DNA from: Bacteroidota bacterium
GTDB lineage: Bacteria > Bacteroidota > JABWAT01
NCBI GenBank assembly: GCA_013360915.1
Contig: JABWAT010000017.1
Coordinates: forward strand, 1 to 53,213
Direction of reading: 5' to 3'
Length of the DNA: 53,213 nucleotides
Shown: positions 33,140 through 41,963 of the stretch, piece after piece
Numbering within the stretch: position 1 is the stretch's first letter
Layout: each line of letters begins with the position of its first letter
Position numbers and translations under genes: made by a program
Notes under the pieces: generated by a model
The model's input: only the letters and a program-made list of their open reading frames with translations
Told to the model about the DNA's origin: nothing
The model's database searches: none

Positions 33140-34374
33140 TCCAGCTCTCCTGCATCGACCCCCGGGAACAACCGGTTGATCAGGTCACGGGCAATCCGGT
33201 TCTGGTATGATGGGACCGGAAGGTTGCTGAAAACATCGGAGGCAAAGGCACGGATGAGAAGTCCCCGGGCGGTATCTTCTGAAATTCCGCGGGACCGCAG
33301 GTAATACAATTGAAGATCATCGAGCTGACCCACGGTGGCACCGTGGTAACATTTCACATCATCGGCGTAAATTTCGAGTTGCGGTTTTGAGTTCACCGTG
33401 GCATCGTTCGAAAGCAGCAGATTGCGGCTGGATTGACTGGCATTGGTTTTCTGAGCCCCTTCTCTCACAATGATGCGTCCATCAAACACAACCGATGAAG
33501 CATCTGCCAGAATACCTTTATATGATTCCTGACTGGTGCAATCGGGACTTTCATGATCAATTACGGTCAGGTTCTCCACCTGATCGGAACCAGTCGTTAA
33601 TGCCAGGCCATGAAGCATCGAATTGGCACCGGGACCTTTCAGATTCACCCGGAACTGATTCCTGATCAGTGATCCACCCGATGAATGAACCCACGAGCGG
33701 TAAGAGGCATCCCGAAGAACATCCACGGTGGTTCGGTTGATGTGAAAAGCGCCGGCGGCCTCCTGTTGCAGACGGATGTGGTGAACCACAGCGCCTTCAC
33801 CGATTCTGAGCCGGACATTCACCGACTGCAGATACCCGCCGGATCCCGTTCCGCGGTAATCATCCACCAGAATGACTTCGGTACGGGGTTCAACATCAAT
33901 CCAGAGATTAACCGGAATGAGCTGACGGTTACCGGCTCCCGTTGCAGTAAAATTCAGAATCACCGGTACGGAAGGATTCACCGACCGGGAAATCCGGATC
34001 ACGGATTCGTTCAGTCCCAGTGAGTCGGTCAGGGCGCCAAAAAAATCATCGGCTGCGGGCGAGAAACGTTGAGTCCATGCCGAATCGCCCGAAAGAACCT
34101 CGGTGAGTGGCTGAAGGTTGACACCAATTTCGCCCTTGCCTGAAAGCTGCCCATCAATCCATTGAATGCCTTCAGACCGGACCGGTGCCGATGCAACGGG
34201 ATGAAGGTTGGGTAAAAATGGTTTGGCCAGTAAATCGTTCAGACGGGTGTATTTCCAGCTTTCCGGATCGTGTGCCGGCCTGGCAGAACGGATCAGCCGG
34301 TTTCGGGCCTCTGCGCGGAATCCGGTTGGTTCTGGGGAGAGGTAGGGTTGGTATAATTGAATCCAGTCAGCCAT
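33136..34374 (-). CDS. sufD: Fe-S cluster assembly scaffold subunit SufD
   Basis: This 412-residue protein is a SufB/SufD-type beta-helix. It shows the shared region HESPDCTSQESYKGILADASSVVFDGRIIVREGAQKTNASQSSRNLLLS (in part), DDVKCYHGATVGQLDDLQLYYLRSRGI and the closing LINRLF segment. The conserved cysteine and histidine (KCYHGAT) used in the SufBD interface are present. It is 1 bp overlapped with sufC (TGATG) and 4 bp with sufS, so translation is coupled. With SufB and SufC it makes the SufBC2D scaffold. Confidence 0.96.
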   Translation of the reverse strand: MADWIQLYQPYLSPEPTGFRAEARNRLIRSARPAHDPESWKYTRLNDLLAKPFLPNLHPVASAPVRSEGIQWIDGQLSGKGEIGVNLQPLTEVLSGDSAWTQRFSPAADDFFGALTDSLGLNESVIRISRSVNPSVPVILNFTATGAGNRQLIPVNLWIDVEPRTEVILVDDYRGTGSGGYLQSVNVRLRIGEGAVVHHIRLQQEAAGAFHINRTTVDVLRDASYRSWVHSSGGSLIRNQFRVNLKGPGANSMLHGLALTTGSDQVENLTVIDHESPDCTSQESYKGILADASSVVFDGRIIVREGAQKTNASQSSRNLLLSNDATVNSKPQLEIYADDVKCYHGATVGQLDDLQLYYLRSRGISEDTARGLLIRAFASDVFSNLPVPSYQNRIARDLINRLFPGVDAGELE

Positions 34375-35132
34375 CAGGCACCCGCCAGAATCCGTTCACG
34401 GATCCAGTCATAGCCACGGTCTTCGAGCTCAAGGGCCAATTCTTTGCTGCCCGATTGAACAATACGGCCATCGAGCAGCACGTGAACCACATCGGGCACA
34501 ATGTAGTCGAGCAGACGCTGATAGTGCGTCACCACAATCATCGACCGTTCGGGCGACCGCAGTTTATTAATCCCTTCCGATACCACACGGAGTGCATCAA
34601 TATCAAGCCCCGAATCGGTTTCATCCAGGATGGCAAGCGAGGGTTCCAGAACGGCCATCTGGAAAATTTCATTGCGTTTCTTTTCACCACCCGAGAAGCC
34701 TTCATTGACCGGACGTTTGAGCAAACTGTCATCCAGATGAAGAATTTCCGATTTCTTACGGACATATTTGAGAAAATCGCCTGGTTCGAGTGGCTCTTCA
34801 CCACGGTATTTCCTGATTTCATTCAAAGCCGTGCGCAGGAACATGATATTGGTGACTCCGGGAATTTCAACCGGGTATTGGAAAGCCAGAAACACCCCTT
34901 CTCTGGCACGGTCTTCGGGTGATAATTCCAGCAGGTTTTTCCCCTTGTAAAGGACCGATCCGGCCGAGACGCTGTAATCCTCATGACCAGCCAGCACTTT
35001 TGACAAGGTACTTTTTCCAGATCCGTTCGGACCCATGACAGCATGTACCTCGCCGGGTTTTACTTCCAGGTTAATTCCCTTCAGAATGTCCCGGCCATCG
35101 ATTCCGGCATGTAAGTTTTGTATAGACAGCAT
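34374..35132 (-). CDS. sufC: Fe-S cluster assembly ATPase SufC
   Basis: This 252-residue ABC-type ATPase has Walker A GPNGSGKS (34-41), the signature SGGEKKRNE (about 147-155), Walker B LAILDETDSGLD and an H-loop (VVTHYQRLLDY). The SufC-specific salt-bridge region (EGVFLAFQYPVEIPGV) is present. It drives conformational change in the SufBC2D scaffold. It ends 1 bp inside the sufD start and lies 126 bp downstream of sufB. Confidence 0.97.
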   Translation of the reverse strand: MLSIQNLHAGIDGRDILKGINLEVKPGEVHAVMGPNGSGKSTLSKVLAGHEDYSVSAGSVLYKGKNLLELSPEDRAREGVFLAFQYPVEIPGVTNIMFLRTALNEIRKYRGEEPLEPGDFLKYVRKKSEILHLDDSLLKRPVNEGFSGGEKKRNEIFQMAVLEPSLAILDETDSGLDIDALRVVSEGINKLRSPERSMIVVTHYQRLLDYIVPDVVHVLLDGRIVQSGSKELALELEDRGYDWIRERILAGA

Positions 35133-35137
35133 GTAGT

Positions 35138-35178
35138 AATCAGTAATTGGTGATAAATAAATAGTGATTGGAAAAACC
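35138..35178 (-). repeat. AATCACTATT-type short repeat between sufB and sufC
   Basis: On the minus strand, TTTTTCCAATCACTATTTA is followed by ATCACCAATTACTGATTACT. It resembles the repeat inside the T9SS gene at 20761-20797 and the shorter copy at 19061-19084. The rest of the 126-bp gap (35179-35258) has no gene or hairpin that I can see. Confidence 0.5.
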
Positions 35179-35258
35179 CGTTAAGGATGTCAACAGACCC
35201 TCACCCCTTTACTCTCCGGCGGAGTGGGAGTCATTCTGACTTCTGGCTCCTGGCTTTA

Positions 35259-36692
35259 TTACCCCACCGCCCCTTCGAGCGAGATGGAAAGCAGTTTGGT
35301 GGCTTCCGCAGCAAATTCCATGGGAAGTTCCCGGAACACATCCTTGCAGTAGCCGTTTACAATCAGACTGACGGCTTCTTCGGGCGGAATTCCGCGCTGA
35401 AGACAATAAAACAGCTGATCTTCCCCGATTTTCGAGGTGGTTGCTTCATGCTCAACCCGTGCCGACGGATTGGAAATTTCGAAATAGGGGAAGGTATGCG
35501 CGCCGCACTCACTTCCGATCAGAAGCGAGTCACACTGCGAGTGATTCCGCGCATTTTCTGCCTGACGTGACATTCTCACCAGGCCACGGTAAGTCTGATT
35601 TCCCCTTCCGGCCGAAATCCCCTTCGATACAATGGTGGACTTCGTTTCACGACCGAGATGAATCATTTTCGTGCCGGTATCGGCCTGCTGCGCATGGGCA
35701 GTCACCGCCACAGAGTAAAATTCGCCGGTGGAATAATCCCCTTTCAGCACGCAGGACGGATATTTCCAGGTAATGGCAGAACCTGTCTCGACCTGTGTCC
35801 AGGAGATTTTGCTGTGGTGACCTTTGCAGATTCCTCTTTTGGTAACAAAGTTGTAAATACCACCCACTCCATTTTCATCACCGGCATACCAGTTCTGAAC
35901 CGTGGAATATTTAATCTCGGCATGATCAAGGGCAATCAGTTCCACCACAGCAGCATGAAGCTGATTTTCATCGCGTTTCGGGGCGGTACAACCTTCCAGG
36001 TAAGACACATAACTGTTGTCATCGGCAACAATGAGCGTCCGTTCAAACTGCCCGGTGTTTTCCGCGTTTATCCGGAAATAGGTGCTCAGCTCCATCGGGC
36101 ACCGGACCCCTTTCGGAATGTAGACGAAGGAACCGTCACTGAACACGGCGGCATTCAAAGCGGCAAAATAATTATCGGTGTAAGGCACGACCGATCCCAT
36201 GTACTTCCTGATCAGCTCGGGGTGTTCCCGCACCGCTTCTGAAAATGAACAGAAAATAACCCCTTTTTCTTTCAGGGTTTCCTTAAAGGTCGTGGTGACC
36301 GAAACACTGTCGAAGACTGCATCCACCGCCACATTGGCAAGCAGTTTCTGCTCTTCGAGCGGAATGCCGAGCTTTTCAAACGTCCGGATTAATTCGGGAT
36401 CCACCTCATCCATGCTGGCCAGCTTGGCCTTCTGTTTCGGTGCAGCGTAGTAAATCATATCCTGATAGTTGATTTCAGGAAAGGTTACGTTTTGCCAGTG
36501 GGGTTCCTCCATGGTCAGCCAGTGACGATAGGCTTTCAGCCGGTAGTCCAGCATCCAGTCCGGTTCATCCTTCTTCGCGGAAATAAACCTCACGATTTCC
36601 TCACTGAGACCTTTGGGAGCAAACTCCTGATCAATCTCAGTGGAAAATCCGTACTTATACTCGTTTTTGGTGAGCTCGTTCAGCTCCTGCAT
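35259..36692 (-). CDS. sufB: Fe-S cluster assembly scaffold subunit SufB
   Basis: From the ATG at 36692 the protein has 477 residues, the usual SufB length. Typical segments are [79 protein letters not shown] and [19 protein letters not shown]. The cysteine in LEGCTAP (about 253) is a probable cluster ligand. An in-frame ATG at 36740 is rejected: the predicted transcription start (about 36731) lies downstream of it, and AAGGA precedes the chosen ATG. It is the first gene of the operon. Confidence 0.97.
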   Translation of the reverse strand: MQELNELTKNEYKYGFSTEIDQEFAPKGLSEEIVRFISAKKDEPDWMLDYRLKAYRHWLTMEEPHWQNVTFPEINYQDMIYYAAPKQKAKLASMDEVDPELIRTFEKLGIPLEEQKLLANVAVDAVFDSVSVTTTFKETLKEKGVIFCSFSEAVREHPELIRKYMGSVVPYTDNYFAALNAAVFSDGSFVYIPKGVRCPMELSTYFRINAENTGQFERTLIVADDNSYVSYLEGCTAPKRDENQLHAAVVELIALDHAEIKYSTVQNWYAGDENGVGGIYNFVTKRGICKGHHSKISWTQVETGSAITWKYPSCVLKGDYSTGEFYSVAVTAHAQQADTGTKMIHLGRETKSTIVSKGISAGRGNQTYRGLVRMSRQAENARNHSQCDSLLIGSECGAHTFPYFEISNPSARVEHEATTSKIGEDQLFYCLQRGIPPEEAVSLIVNGYCKDVFRELPMEFAAEATKLLSISLEGAVG

Positions 36693-36737
36693 GTTTTTAT
36701 CCTTACCAGCCAGCCTGCCCGGATCTTCCCGGGTGTG

Positions 36738-36768
36738 CAAAAGTATTCAATCTGTACAAAGTTGTCAA
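36738..36768 (-). promoter_or_regulatory. SUF operon promoter
   Basis: On the minus strand TTGAC starts at 36768 and TACTTTTG occupies 36745-36738, with exactly 20 bp between TTG and TAnnTTTG. The predicted start lies at about 36731, leaving a leader of about 40 nt. An Rrf2-type operator probably overlaps this site (TGTACAGATTGAATACT between the elements), but I cannot delimit it. Confidence 0.75.
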
Positions 36769-36885
36769 AATTCAATAACATGTCAATGAGGCGGGGGGTT
36801 CCGGCTAATTGAACATTGATCTGTTATGCAACGCACTTTTCCGGGCAGAATCACCCGAAAAGGGGACCTGCCGGTCCATAATCAC

Positions 36886-36918
36886 TTGCTTCTCTGAAAA
36901 CGAAAAGTAGTATATTTG
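36886..36918 (+). promoter_or_regulatory. Promoter of the DUF6588-like outer-membrane gene
   Basis: TTG (36886-36888), 22 bp, then TATATTTG (36911-36918), an exact TAnnTTTG. AAAGGAGG follows, directly before the start codon at 36956. Confidence 0.7.
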
Positions 36919-36955
36919 TGCTGGCTTCTAATCAAAAACCAATAAAGGAGGTATC

Positions 36956-37837
36956 ATGAAGAAGTTATTGCTGTTGGCCCTGTCCCTGATGACCAGTTCA
37001 ATGTTAATGGCACAGGGTGATCTGTCCCTCTCCCAATACGCCAAACTTGATGGCGCCACGAAGGATGGAGTTCAGGGATTTACCGATGGAATTCAGAGTG
37101 GATTGAACGCCCTTGAATGGACAGACGGATCCGGTGCTGATGTATTCCGGATCGGTATTCAGATTCATAGCGGATTTGGTATTATTCCTGCTTCTCCCGA
37201 AATCGGACTCTCAGACGACGTGCCCATGCCCTCATTCGGCGGACAGGTCAACCTGGGAACCATGGGTGCAGAATTGTATCTGAGAATGTTTCCTGAAATT
37301 GAAGGTGACGGATTTTCCTATGGCAATTTCGGATTGGGTGCCAAATATGACATCACCGATTTCATTCCGGTAACCGGATTTCCTTCCACCTCGGTCTATG
37401 CCAGTTACACCTCCTACACATTTAAGGTTTCAGGAAACCAGACCGTTTCGGGAGTTGAAACCATTGATGTGGGCGGAACACCCTATGATGCAACCTATAC
37501 CACTCAGGTAGATGCAGAAATTTCCCTTGAAGGTTCTTCTTTCAACGTTGGTGCCATTTCCAGCTACGATCTCTGGATCATGCGTGTCTTTGGCCGTATC
37601 GCTCTTGAAATGGCCGGATCGGACATTTCCTGGAACGGTGCTGAACCCGATGCAAACAATGTGTCCGGTGATCCGAACAGCGGATTCGTTATCGGCACCA
37701 AACCATTCAGCGGTGGAACGGATTTCGGAAATTCAGGACTCCGTCTTGGTGTGGGACTTTCCCTGCTCGGAATCAAAGGTGAAGTTGGCTACATGAACGG
37801 AAGCTATTTCGGCGTGGGCTACGGAATTACCTTCTGA
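36956..37837 (+). CDS. Predicted outer-membrane protein, DUF6588-like
   Basis: The 293-residue protein has a signal peptide (MKKLLLLALSLMTSSMLMAQ, cut near residue 19) and a mature region of alternating strands. An N-terminal GFTDGIQSGLN, then VGYMNGSYFGVGYGITF at the end with a terminal phenylalanine, as barrels have. This overall pattern fits DUF6588, found in Bacteroidota, whose function is unknown. A strong AAAGGAGG site and an exact -7 element suggest high expression. It has its own terminator. It is divergent from the SUF operon. Confidence 0.8.
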   Translation: MKKLLLLALSLMTSSMLMAQGDLSLSQYAKLDGATKDGVQGFTDGIQSGLNALEWTDGSGADVFRIGIQIHSGFGIIPASPEIGLSDDVPMPSFGGQVNLGTMGAELYLRMFPEIEGDGFSYGNFGLGAKYDITDFIPVTGFPSTSVYASYTSYTFKVSGNQTVSGVETIDVGGTPYDATYTTQVDAEISLEGSSFNVGAISSYDLWIMRVFGRIALEMAGSDISWNGAEPDANNVSGDPNSGFVIGTKPFSGGTDFGNSGLRLGVGLSLLGIKGEVGYMNGSYFGVGYGITF

Positions 37838-37857
37838 TTTTTTCAGAATTGCCATTC

Positions 37858-37889
37858 AAAAAGGCCATCCCAACCGGGTGGCCTTTTTT
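37858..37889 (+). terminator. Terminator after the DUF6588-like gene
   Basis: AAAAAGGCCA (37858-37867) pairs with TGGCCTTTTT (37879-37888) around a loop that has its own CCC/GGG pairing, followed by T. It starts 20 bp past the stop. Confidence 0.9.
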
Positions 37890-37904
37890 GTTTGTGGTGA
37901 AATA

Positions 37905-38275
37905 CATTTAAACGCAATGACGCTAAGAATTCGCAAAGGTCGCTGAGGTTCCTGTATTGAAAACCAAGAAAAACTTTGCGTTCTCCTGTATTTACCTTGG
38001 CGCTCCCTGAGGTGAAGGAATTTAACCGCAGAGGTAGCAGAAAGGAGCAAAGACCGCAGAGATTCTTGTATTGAAAACAAAAAAAACCTTTGCGCTCTTT
38101 TGTATAAACCCTTTGCGTTCTCTGCGGTGAAGGAATTTTGCCGCAGAGGGAGCAGAAAGGAGCAAAGACCGCAGAGATTCTTGTATTGAAAACCAAAAAA
38201 CCTTTGCGTTCTCCTGTTATTGCCCTTGGCGCTCTCTGCGTTAAAACGTATTGTAAACTTAGCGAATTAGCGGTG
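37905..38275. repeat. 114-bp tandem repeat family, locus 3 (three units)
   Basis: The words CCCTGAGG/CTCTGCGG/CTCTGCGT recur at about 38005, 38120 and 38233 (periods 115 and 113 bp), each preceded by TTTGCGTTCTCCTGT or a variant. Adjacent copies share long identical stretches, such as GCAGAAAGGAGCAAAGACCG. A 200-codon open frame through it on the minus strand is an artefact. Confidence 0.8.
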
Positions 38276-38282
38276 AAAGCAT

Positions 38283-38555
38283 TTACGCTGACCAGAGCAT
38301 CCAGGCGCCGATGGCCAGAAACCCCACCCCAGCCACAATGTTCAGCACCTTTTCGCTCACCACCTGAGACAGCAGATGTCCTGCCAGCACACCCAGGGCC
38401 GACGTCAGAATCAATGCCGAGGCAGCACCCGCAAATACCACCCATTTATTCACATCGGCCTTAGCAGAAAATAGCATGGTGGCCAATTGTGTCTTGTCAC
38501 CCAATTCAGCAATAAAAACCGATCCGAATACAGTCAGAAACAATTTCAATTCCAT
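38283..38555 (-). CDS. GDT1/TMEM165-family (UPF0016) membrane transporter, single-domain
   Basis: This 90-residue protein is a single UPF0016 repeat with three hydrophobic helices. The family motif E17-L-G-D-K-T22 that forms the cation site is present, followed by QLATMLFSAKA. Single-domain members form dimers and are linked to manganese or calcium export. It begins 3 bp past the bioF stop codon and is the last gene of the bio operon. Its stop lies next to the repeat array at 38275. Confidence 0.9.
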   Translation of the reverse strand: MELKLFLTVFGSVFIAELGDKTQLATMLFSAKADVNKWVVFAGAASALILTSALGVLAGHLLSQVVSEKVLNIVAGVGFLAIGAWMLWSA

Positions 38556-38558
38556 AAA

Positions 38559-39689
38559 TTAATCCCTTTGTATGCAATGAATAAGGCTTTTTATATGATC
38601 GCGTGTGACCCGGGTGTGCAGGCTCAGCCTGAGACGGGAGGTTCCTTCCGGTACGGTGGGAGGCCGGACAGGTCGCACATCAAATCCTGCCTCACGGCAA
38701 CGCAGGGCGATACGAAGTGCCTCTGCATCCGACCCGATGATCACCGGAATAATCATGCTCTGGGTATGACCGGTGGAAAAACCGGTTTCGTTCCTGATGG
38801 CACCGGCAGACCAGACAGACAGGTTCTTCAGGTACTCCCGTTCCCGTTCCATTCCCTGCACCAGACGGATGGATTCGCCAATCAGACCGGCCTGAATGGG
38901 GGGCATGGCAGTCGTATAGATAAAATTCCGGCAGGAATTGATCAGTTTATCGATTAAAATCCGGCTGCCGGTCACAAAAGCGCCCGAAACGCCCAAAGCC
39001 TTGCCGCAGGTGTGAATGGTCACCAATGGGACATCCATCATGCCAGCTTCTTCAAGAACGCCCGCACCAGTTTTTCCGAACACACCGGTACCATGTGCTT
39101 CATCCACGATCAGATGAAGCCCAAACCGGTCACAGAACCGGGTTAATAAGAGAAAATCGGGTTTATCCCCATCCATGGAATACACCGATTCAACAATCAG
39201 GAATTTGGGGCGGAGATCCGATTCATGTTTTTTCAGACGGGATTCCAGATCATTCATATCGAGATGCCGGAAACGTTCGGTATGAGCACCGGTGGCTTTC
39301 AGTCCATCAACGATGCAGGCATGATTCAGCTTATCAGAAAACACCACCGAATCCTTCGGAATCAGGGTGGAAATCACGCCGGTATTGGCATCGTACCCAG
39401 AGTTGAACAGCAGAGCGGCTTCTGACTTTTTCCAGATGGCAATTTGTTCTTCGGTTTCCAGATGCAACCGGTGGGTTCCACTCAGCAGTCTCGATCCGGT
39501 AGAGCCCAACGGGATTCCGGCCGAAAGAAGTTCATGGGTTTTCTGCACCAGGGCCGGATGATCCGACAGGTTCAGATAGTCGTTGCCGGCGAGGGAGAGT
39601 CCGGAACCGGGGGTCAGTTGCCTGAACCGGTTCCGTTCTTTCAGATCATTGAGTTCCTGAGCCCAACGAGGGGTCAGATCAGCCTTCAT
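38559..39689 (-). CDS. bioF: 8-amino-7-oxononanoate synthase (BioF)
   Basis: This 376-residue PLP enzyme condenses pimeloyl thioester with alanine in biotin synthesis. It shows the PLP lysine K230 (TCGKALGVSGAFVTG), the aspartate and histidine D196/H199 (VDEAHGTG) and the substrate region SGTHRLHLETEEQIA. It belongs to the alpha-oxoamine synthase group; a closely related enzyme is KBL, but the biotin neighbour supports BioF. It overlaps bioB by 11 bp, so translation is coupled. Confidence 0.95.
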   Translation of the reverse strand: MKADLTPRWAQELNDLKERNRFRQLTPGSGLSLAGNDYLNLSDHPALVQKTHELLSAGIPLGSTGSRLLSGTHRLHLETEEQIAIWKKSEAALLFNSGYDANTGVISTLIPKDSVVFSDKLNHACIVDGLKATGAHTERFRHLDMNDLESRLKKHESDLRPKFLIVESVYSMDGDKPDFLLLTRFCDRFGLHLIVDEAHGTGVFGKTGAGVLEEAGMMDVPLVTIHTCGKALGVSGAFVTGSRILIDKLINSCRNFIYTTAMPPIQAGLIGESIRLVQGMEREREYLKNLSVWSAGAIRNETGFSTGHTQSMIIPVIIGSDAEALRIALRCREAGFDVRPVRPPTVPEGTSRLRLSLHTRVTRDHIKSLIHCIQRD

Positions 39690-40680
39690 GTCCGGCGGTC
39701 TGGGTCAGTTCCAGTTCGACGGCATGAAGCGGCATGGGATTCAGTCCGAGTTTCGTCAGCAGGGTCTGGTCTTCTTCAAATCTCGGATTTCCGGTGGTCA
39801 GCAGGGTCTCTCCGGTAAAGATGGAGTTTGCACCTGCCATGAAGCAGAGAGCCTGAGCTTCTTCGGTCAGTTGCAGCCGGCCAGCCGACAGACGGACCAT
39901 GGAGGCAGGCATGGTAAGACGGGCCACGGCAATCATGCGGACAAAGTCAAAAGGATCGAGGGGCTTTTGATTGGCCAGCGGAGTTCCATCAATGGGAACC
40001 AGTGCATTGATCGGCACGGAGTCGGGATGTTTGGCCAGGGTTGCCAGCGTGTGAATAAATCCGACCCGGTCAGAGGTGCTTTCCCCCATTCCGATGATTC
40101 CACCGGAACAGACACCGATACCAGCTTTCTGAACATGTTCGATGGTTTTCAGACGATCATCAAACCGGCGGGTGGTGATGATTTTCTCGTAAAACTCGCG
40201 GGAGCAATCAATGTTATGATTGTAATTGGTCAGACCAGCATCGGCCAGCTGACGGGCCTGCTCTTCGTTGAGCATTCCAAGAGTCACACAGGATTCCATT
40301 CCCATTCCGTTGACGGCCCGGATCATGTCGAGCACCTGATCCCAATCCTTGCCGGGACGTGGAGAACGCCAGGCAGCGCCCATGCACAGACGGGTCGATC
40401 CGTTTTCTTTGGCAATCCGTGCAGCCTCCACCACTTCCTCAACGCTTAGGAGGGGTGTGCGGTCGACCGGCGAGTCATAATGAGCTGACTGTGAGCAATA
40501 GCCGCAATCTTCGGGGCAACCCCCGGTTTTTACGCTGACCAGAGTGGACCACTGGACATCATGCGGATTGTGAAATTGCCGGTGAACCCCGGCTGCTTCA
40601 TAGACCAGATCAAGCAGGGGACGTTCAAACATCGCCCCGATTTCTTCCCGTGTCCAGTCATGTCTGATGGCTGGTTTCAT
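39679..40680 (-). CDS. bioB: Biotin synthase (BioB)
   Basis: This radical-SAM enzyme of about 333 residues inserts sulfur into dethiobiotin. The cluster motif CPEDCGYC contains the three cysteines that hold the [4Fe-4S] cluster (C55, C59 and C62 by the chosen start). Other BioB signatures are SVKTGGCPEDCGYCSQSAHY, MGAAWRSPRPGKD, YNHNIDCSREFYEKI and GGIIGMGES. Two ATGs lie nine bases apart; GGAAGG is directly before the first (40689) and 9 bp before the second (40680), so I choose the second. Upstream is a promoter. bioA, bioD and bioC/H are not in the window. Confidence 0.97.
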   Translation of the reverse strand: MKPAIRHDWTREEIGAMFERPLLDLVYEAAGVHRQFHNPHDVQWSTLVSVKTGGCPEDCGYCSQSAHYDSPVDRTPLLSVEEVVEAARIAKENGSTRLCMGAAWRSPRPGKDWDQVLDMIRAVNGMGMESCVTLGMLNEEQARQLADAGLTNYNHNIDCSREFYEKIITTRRFDDRLKTIEHVQKAGIGVCSGGIIGMGESTSDRVGFIHTLATLAKHPDSVPINALVPIDGTPLANQKPLDPFDFVRMIAVARLTMPASMVRLSAGRLQLTEEAQALCFMAGANSIFTGETLLTTGNPRFEEDQTLLTKLGLNPMPLHAVELELTQTAGHEG

Positions 40681-40714
40681 GCCCTGCATCCTTCCGAATT
40701 AAAAAAACCGAGCA

Positions 40715-40745
40715 CAAAACTACGAGAACCAATTGCCTCAATCAA
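40715..40745 (-). promoter_or_regulatory. bioB operon promoter
   Basis: On the minus strand, TTG (40745-40743), 20 bp, then TAGTTTTG (40722-40715), an exact TAnnTTTG. The predicted start is about 40708. No clear BirA-type dyad overlaps it that I can recognise. Confidence 0.7.
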
Positions 40746-40838
40746 TGAAGAGCCCCTCCTTCGGAAAGAGAGCACTTCACTTATAATGCAGACTTAACCT
40801 TCCCGGCCGGTCGGAAACCACGCTGCCGGGTTCCCGGG

Positions 40839-40869
40839 TTTGAACCATTCCTTCATCGGCGTATTTTTG
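40839..40869 (+). promoter_or_regulatory. Promoter of the membrane protein/carbonic anhydrase operon
   Basis: TTTG (40839-40842), 19 bp, then TATTTTTG (40862-40869), matching TAnnTTTG exactly. The expected start is about 40876. Confidence 0.7.
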
Positions 40870-40898
40870 CAGTGGAAGGGGTTTTACTTCCAATTTTT

Positions 40899-41318
40899 AT
40901 GCATATGAACCGTTTTTTGGTCTTTTTAACACTATCCTTGTCGGCATTTGTGGCAATAACAGCCCTTGCAGGGGGCGTGGCCCTTCTGACCGGCGCAGAA
41001 GACACCCGATTCCCGGCCACATGGCTTGAGGGAGCCCCGTTCTCCTCCTACCTGATCCCGGCCCTGCTTCTGTCCGTGGTGGTGGGAGGCAGCTCGCTGA
41101 CAGCCATGATTCTTCTGATCAGAAAACATCCTTCAGCATGGATGGTCGTGGTTCTGGCAGGATCTTCACTGTGCGCTTATATTGGTGTGGAAGTACTCAT
41201 CCTGAAACAGGATCCTCCCGGGCCTACTGCCCTTGAAATGGTTTATTTTTTCCTCGGAATTCTCATGATCCTGCCCGCTTTGGGAATCCGGCTCAGTCAG
41301 CAAACGGAGAGCAGATGA
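40899..41318 (+). CDS. Small membrane protein, unknown function, operon with carbonic anhydrase
   Basis: From the ATG at 40899 (MHMNRF) the protein has 139 residues with four hydrophobic segments (about 6-26, 46-66, 78-98 and 106-126). It has no recognised family. An in-frame ATG at 40872 is probably upstream of the transcript start and is rejected. Its stop overlaps the start of the carbonic anhydrase gene by 4 bp (ATGA), so a functional link is possible, for example with bicarbonate or CO2 movement, but nothing in the sequence proves it. Confidence 0.75.
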   Translation: MHMNRFLVFLTLSLSAFVAITALAGGVALLTGAEDTRFPATWLEGAPFSSYLIPALLLSVVVGGSSLTAMILLIRKHPSAWMVVVLAGSSLCAYIGVEVLILKQDPPGPTALEMVYFFLGILMILPALGIRLSQQTESR

Positions 41319-41947
41319 ATATTGATCAGATTTTTTCCAATAACCGCGACTGGATTCAGGATAAACTGAAATCGGATCGTTCGTACTTCAAAAATCTGTC
41401 TAAGGGTCAGAATCCGGAAATTCTCTATATCGGGTGTTCAGACAGCCGGGTGACCGCAGAAGAACTCATGGGAGTCAAACCAGGCGAAGTTTTTATCCAC
41501 CGGAACATTGCCAACCTGGTTCCAAATAACGACCTGAATGCCCTGACGGTGATCAGTTATGCCATCAGACATCTGAAGGTTAAACACATTGTTGTCTGCG
41601 GACACTATTTCTGCGGAGGGATCAATGCGGCCATGCAGTCGGCCGATCTGGGAATACTGAATCCGTGGCTGAGGAACATACGGGATGTTTACCGACTGCA
41701 CCAGGATGAACTGGATGGGTTGAAATCGACACAGGCCCGGTATAAACGACTGGTTGAACTGAACGTTCAGGAGCAATGCGTCAACATCATCAAGACCGCT
41801 GATTTTCAAAAAGCCTACAAAGACCGGAATATCACGCTTCACGGGTGGGTTTTTGACATCCACAGTGGCAAGCTGATCGATCTGCAAATCGACTTCGATC
41901 AGATCCTGAAACGGATAATGAAGATTTACCACATCGTCCGGCTGTAA
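41315..41947 (+). CDS. Beta-class carbonic anhydrase
   Basis: This 210-residue enzyme converts CO2 and bicarbonate. Zinc ligands C41, H97 and C100 (CSDSR and VVCGHYFCGG) and the dyad D43/R45 are present. HRNIANLV and the C-terminal GWVFDIHSGKLIDL are typical of the plant-type beta subclass. No signal peptide, so cytoplasmic. It is translationally coupled to the preceding membrane protein. Confidence 0.95.
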   Translation: MNIDQIFSNNRDWIQDKLKSDRSYFKNLSKGQNPEILYIGCSDSRVTAEELMGVKPGEVFIHRNIANLVPNNDLNALTVISYAIRHLKVKHIVVCGHYFCGGINAAMQSADLGILNPWLRNIRDVYRLHQDELDGLKSTQARYKRLVELNVQEQCVNIIKTADFQKAYKDRNITLHGWVFDIHSGKLIDLQIDFDQILKRIMKIYHIVRL

Positions 41948-41963
41948 AACCGGACGTTACCGG

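Noticed and set aside
32204-33304. A 366-codon frame antisense to sufS
   Set aside because: Shadow of sufS and sufD; no domain, no initiation signal.
37843-38445. A 200-codon minus-strand frame before the GDT1 gene
   Set aside because: It runs through the 114-bp repeats and into the transporter gene in another frame; coding signal comes only from the repeat.
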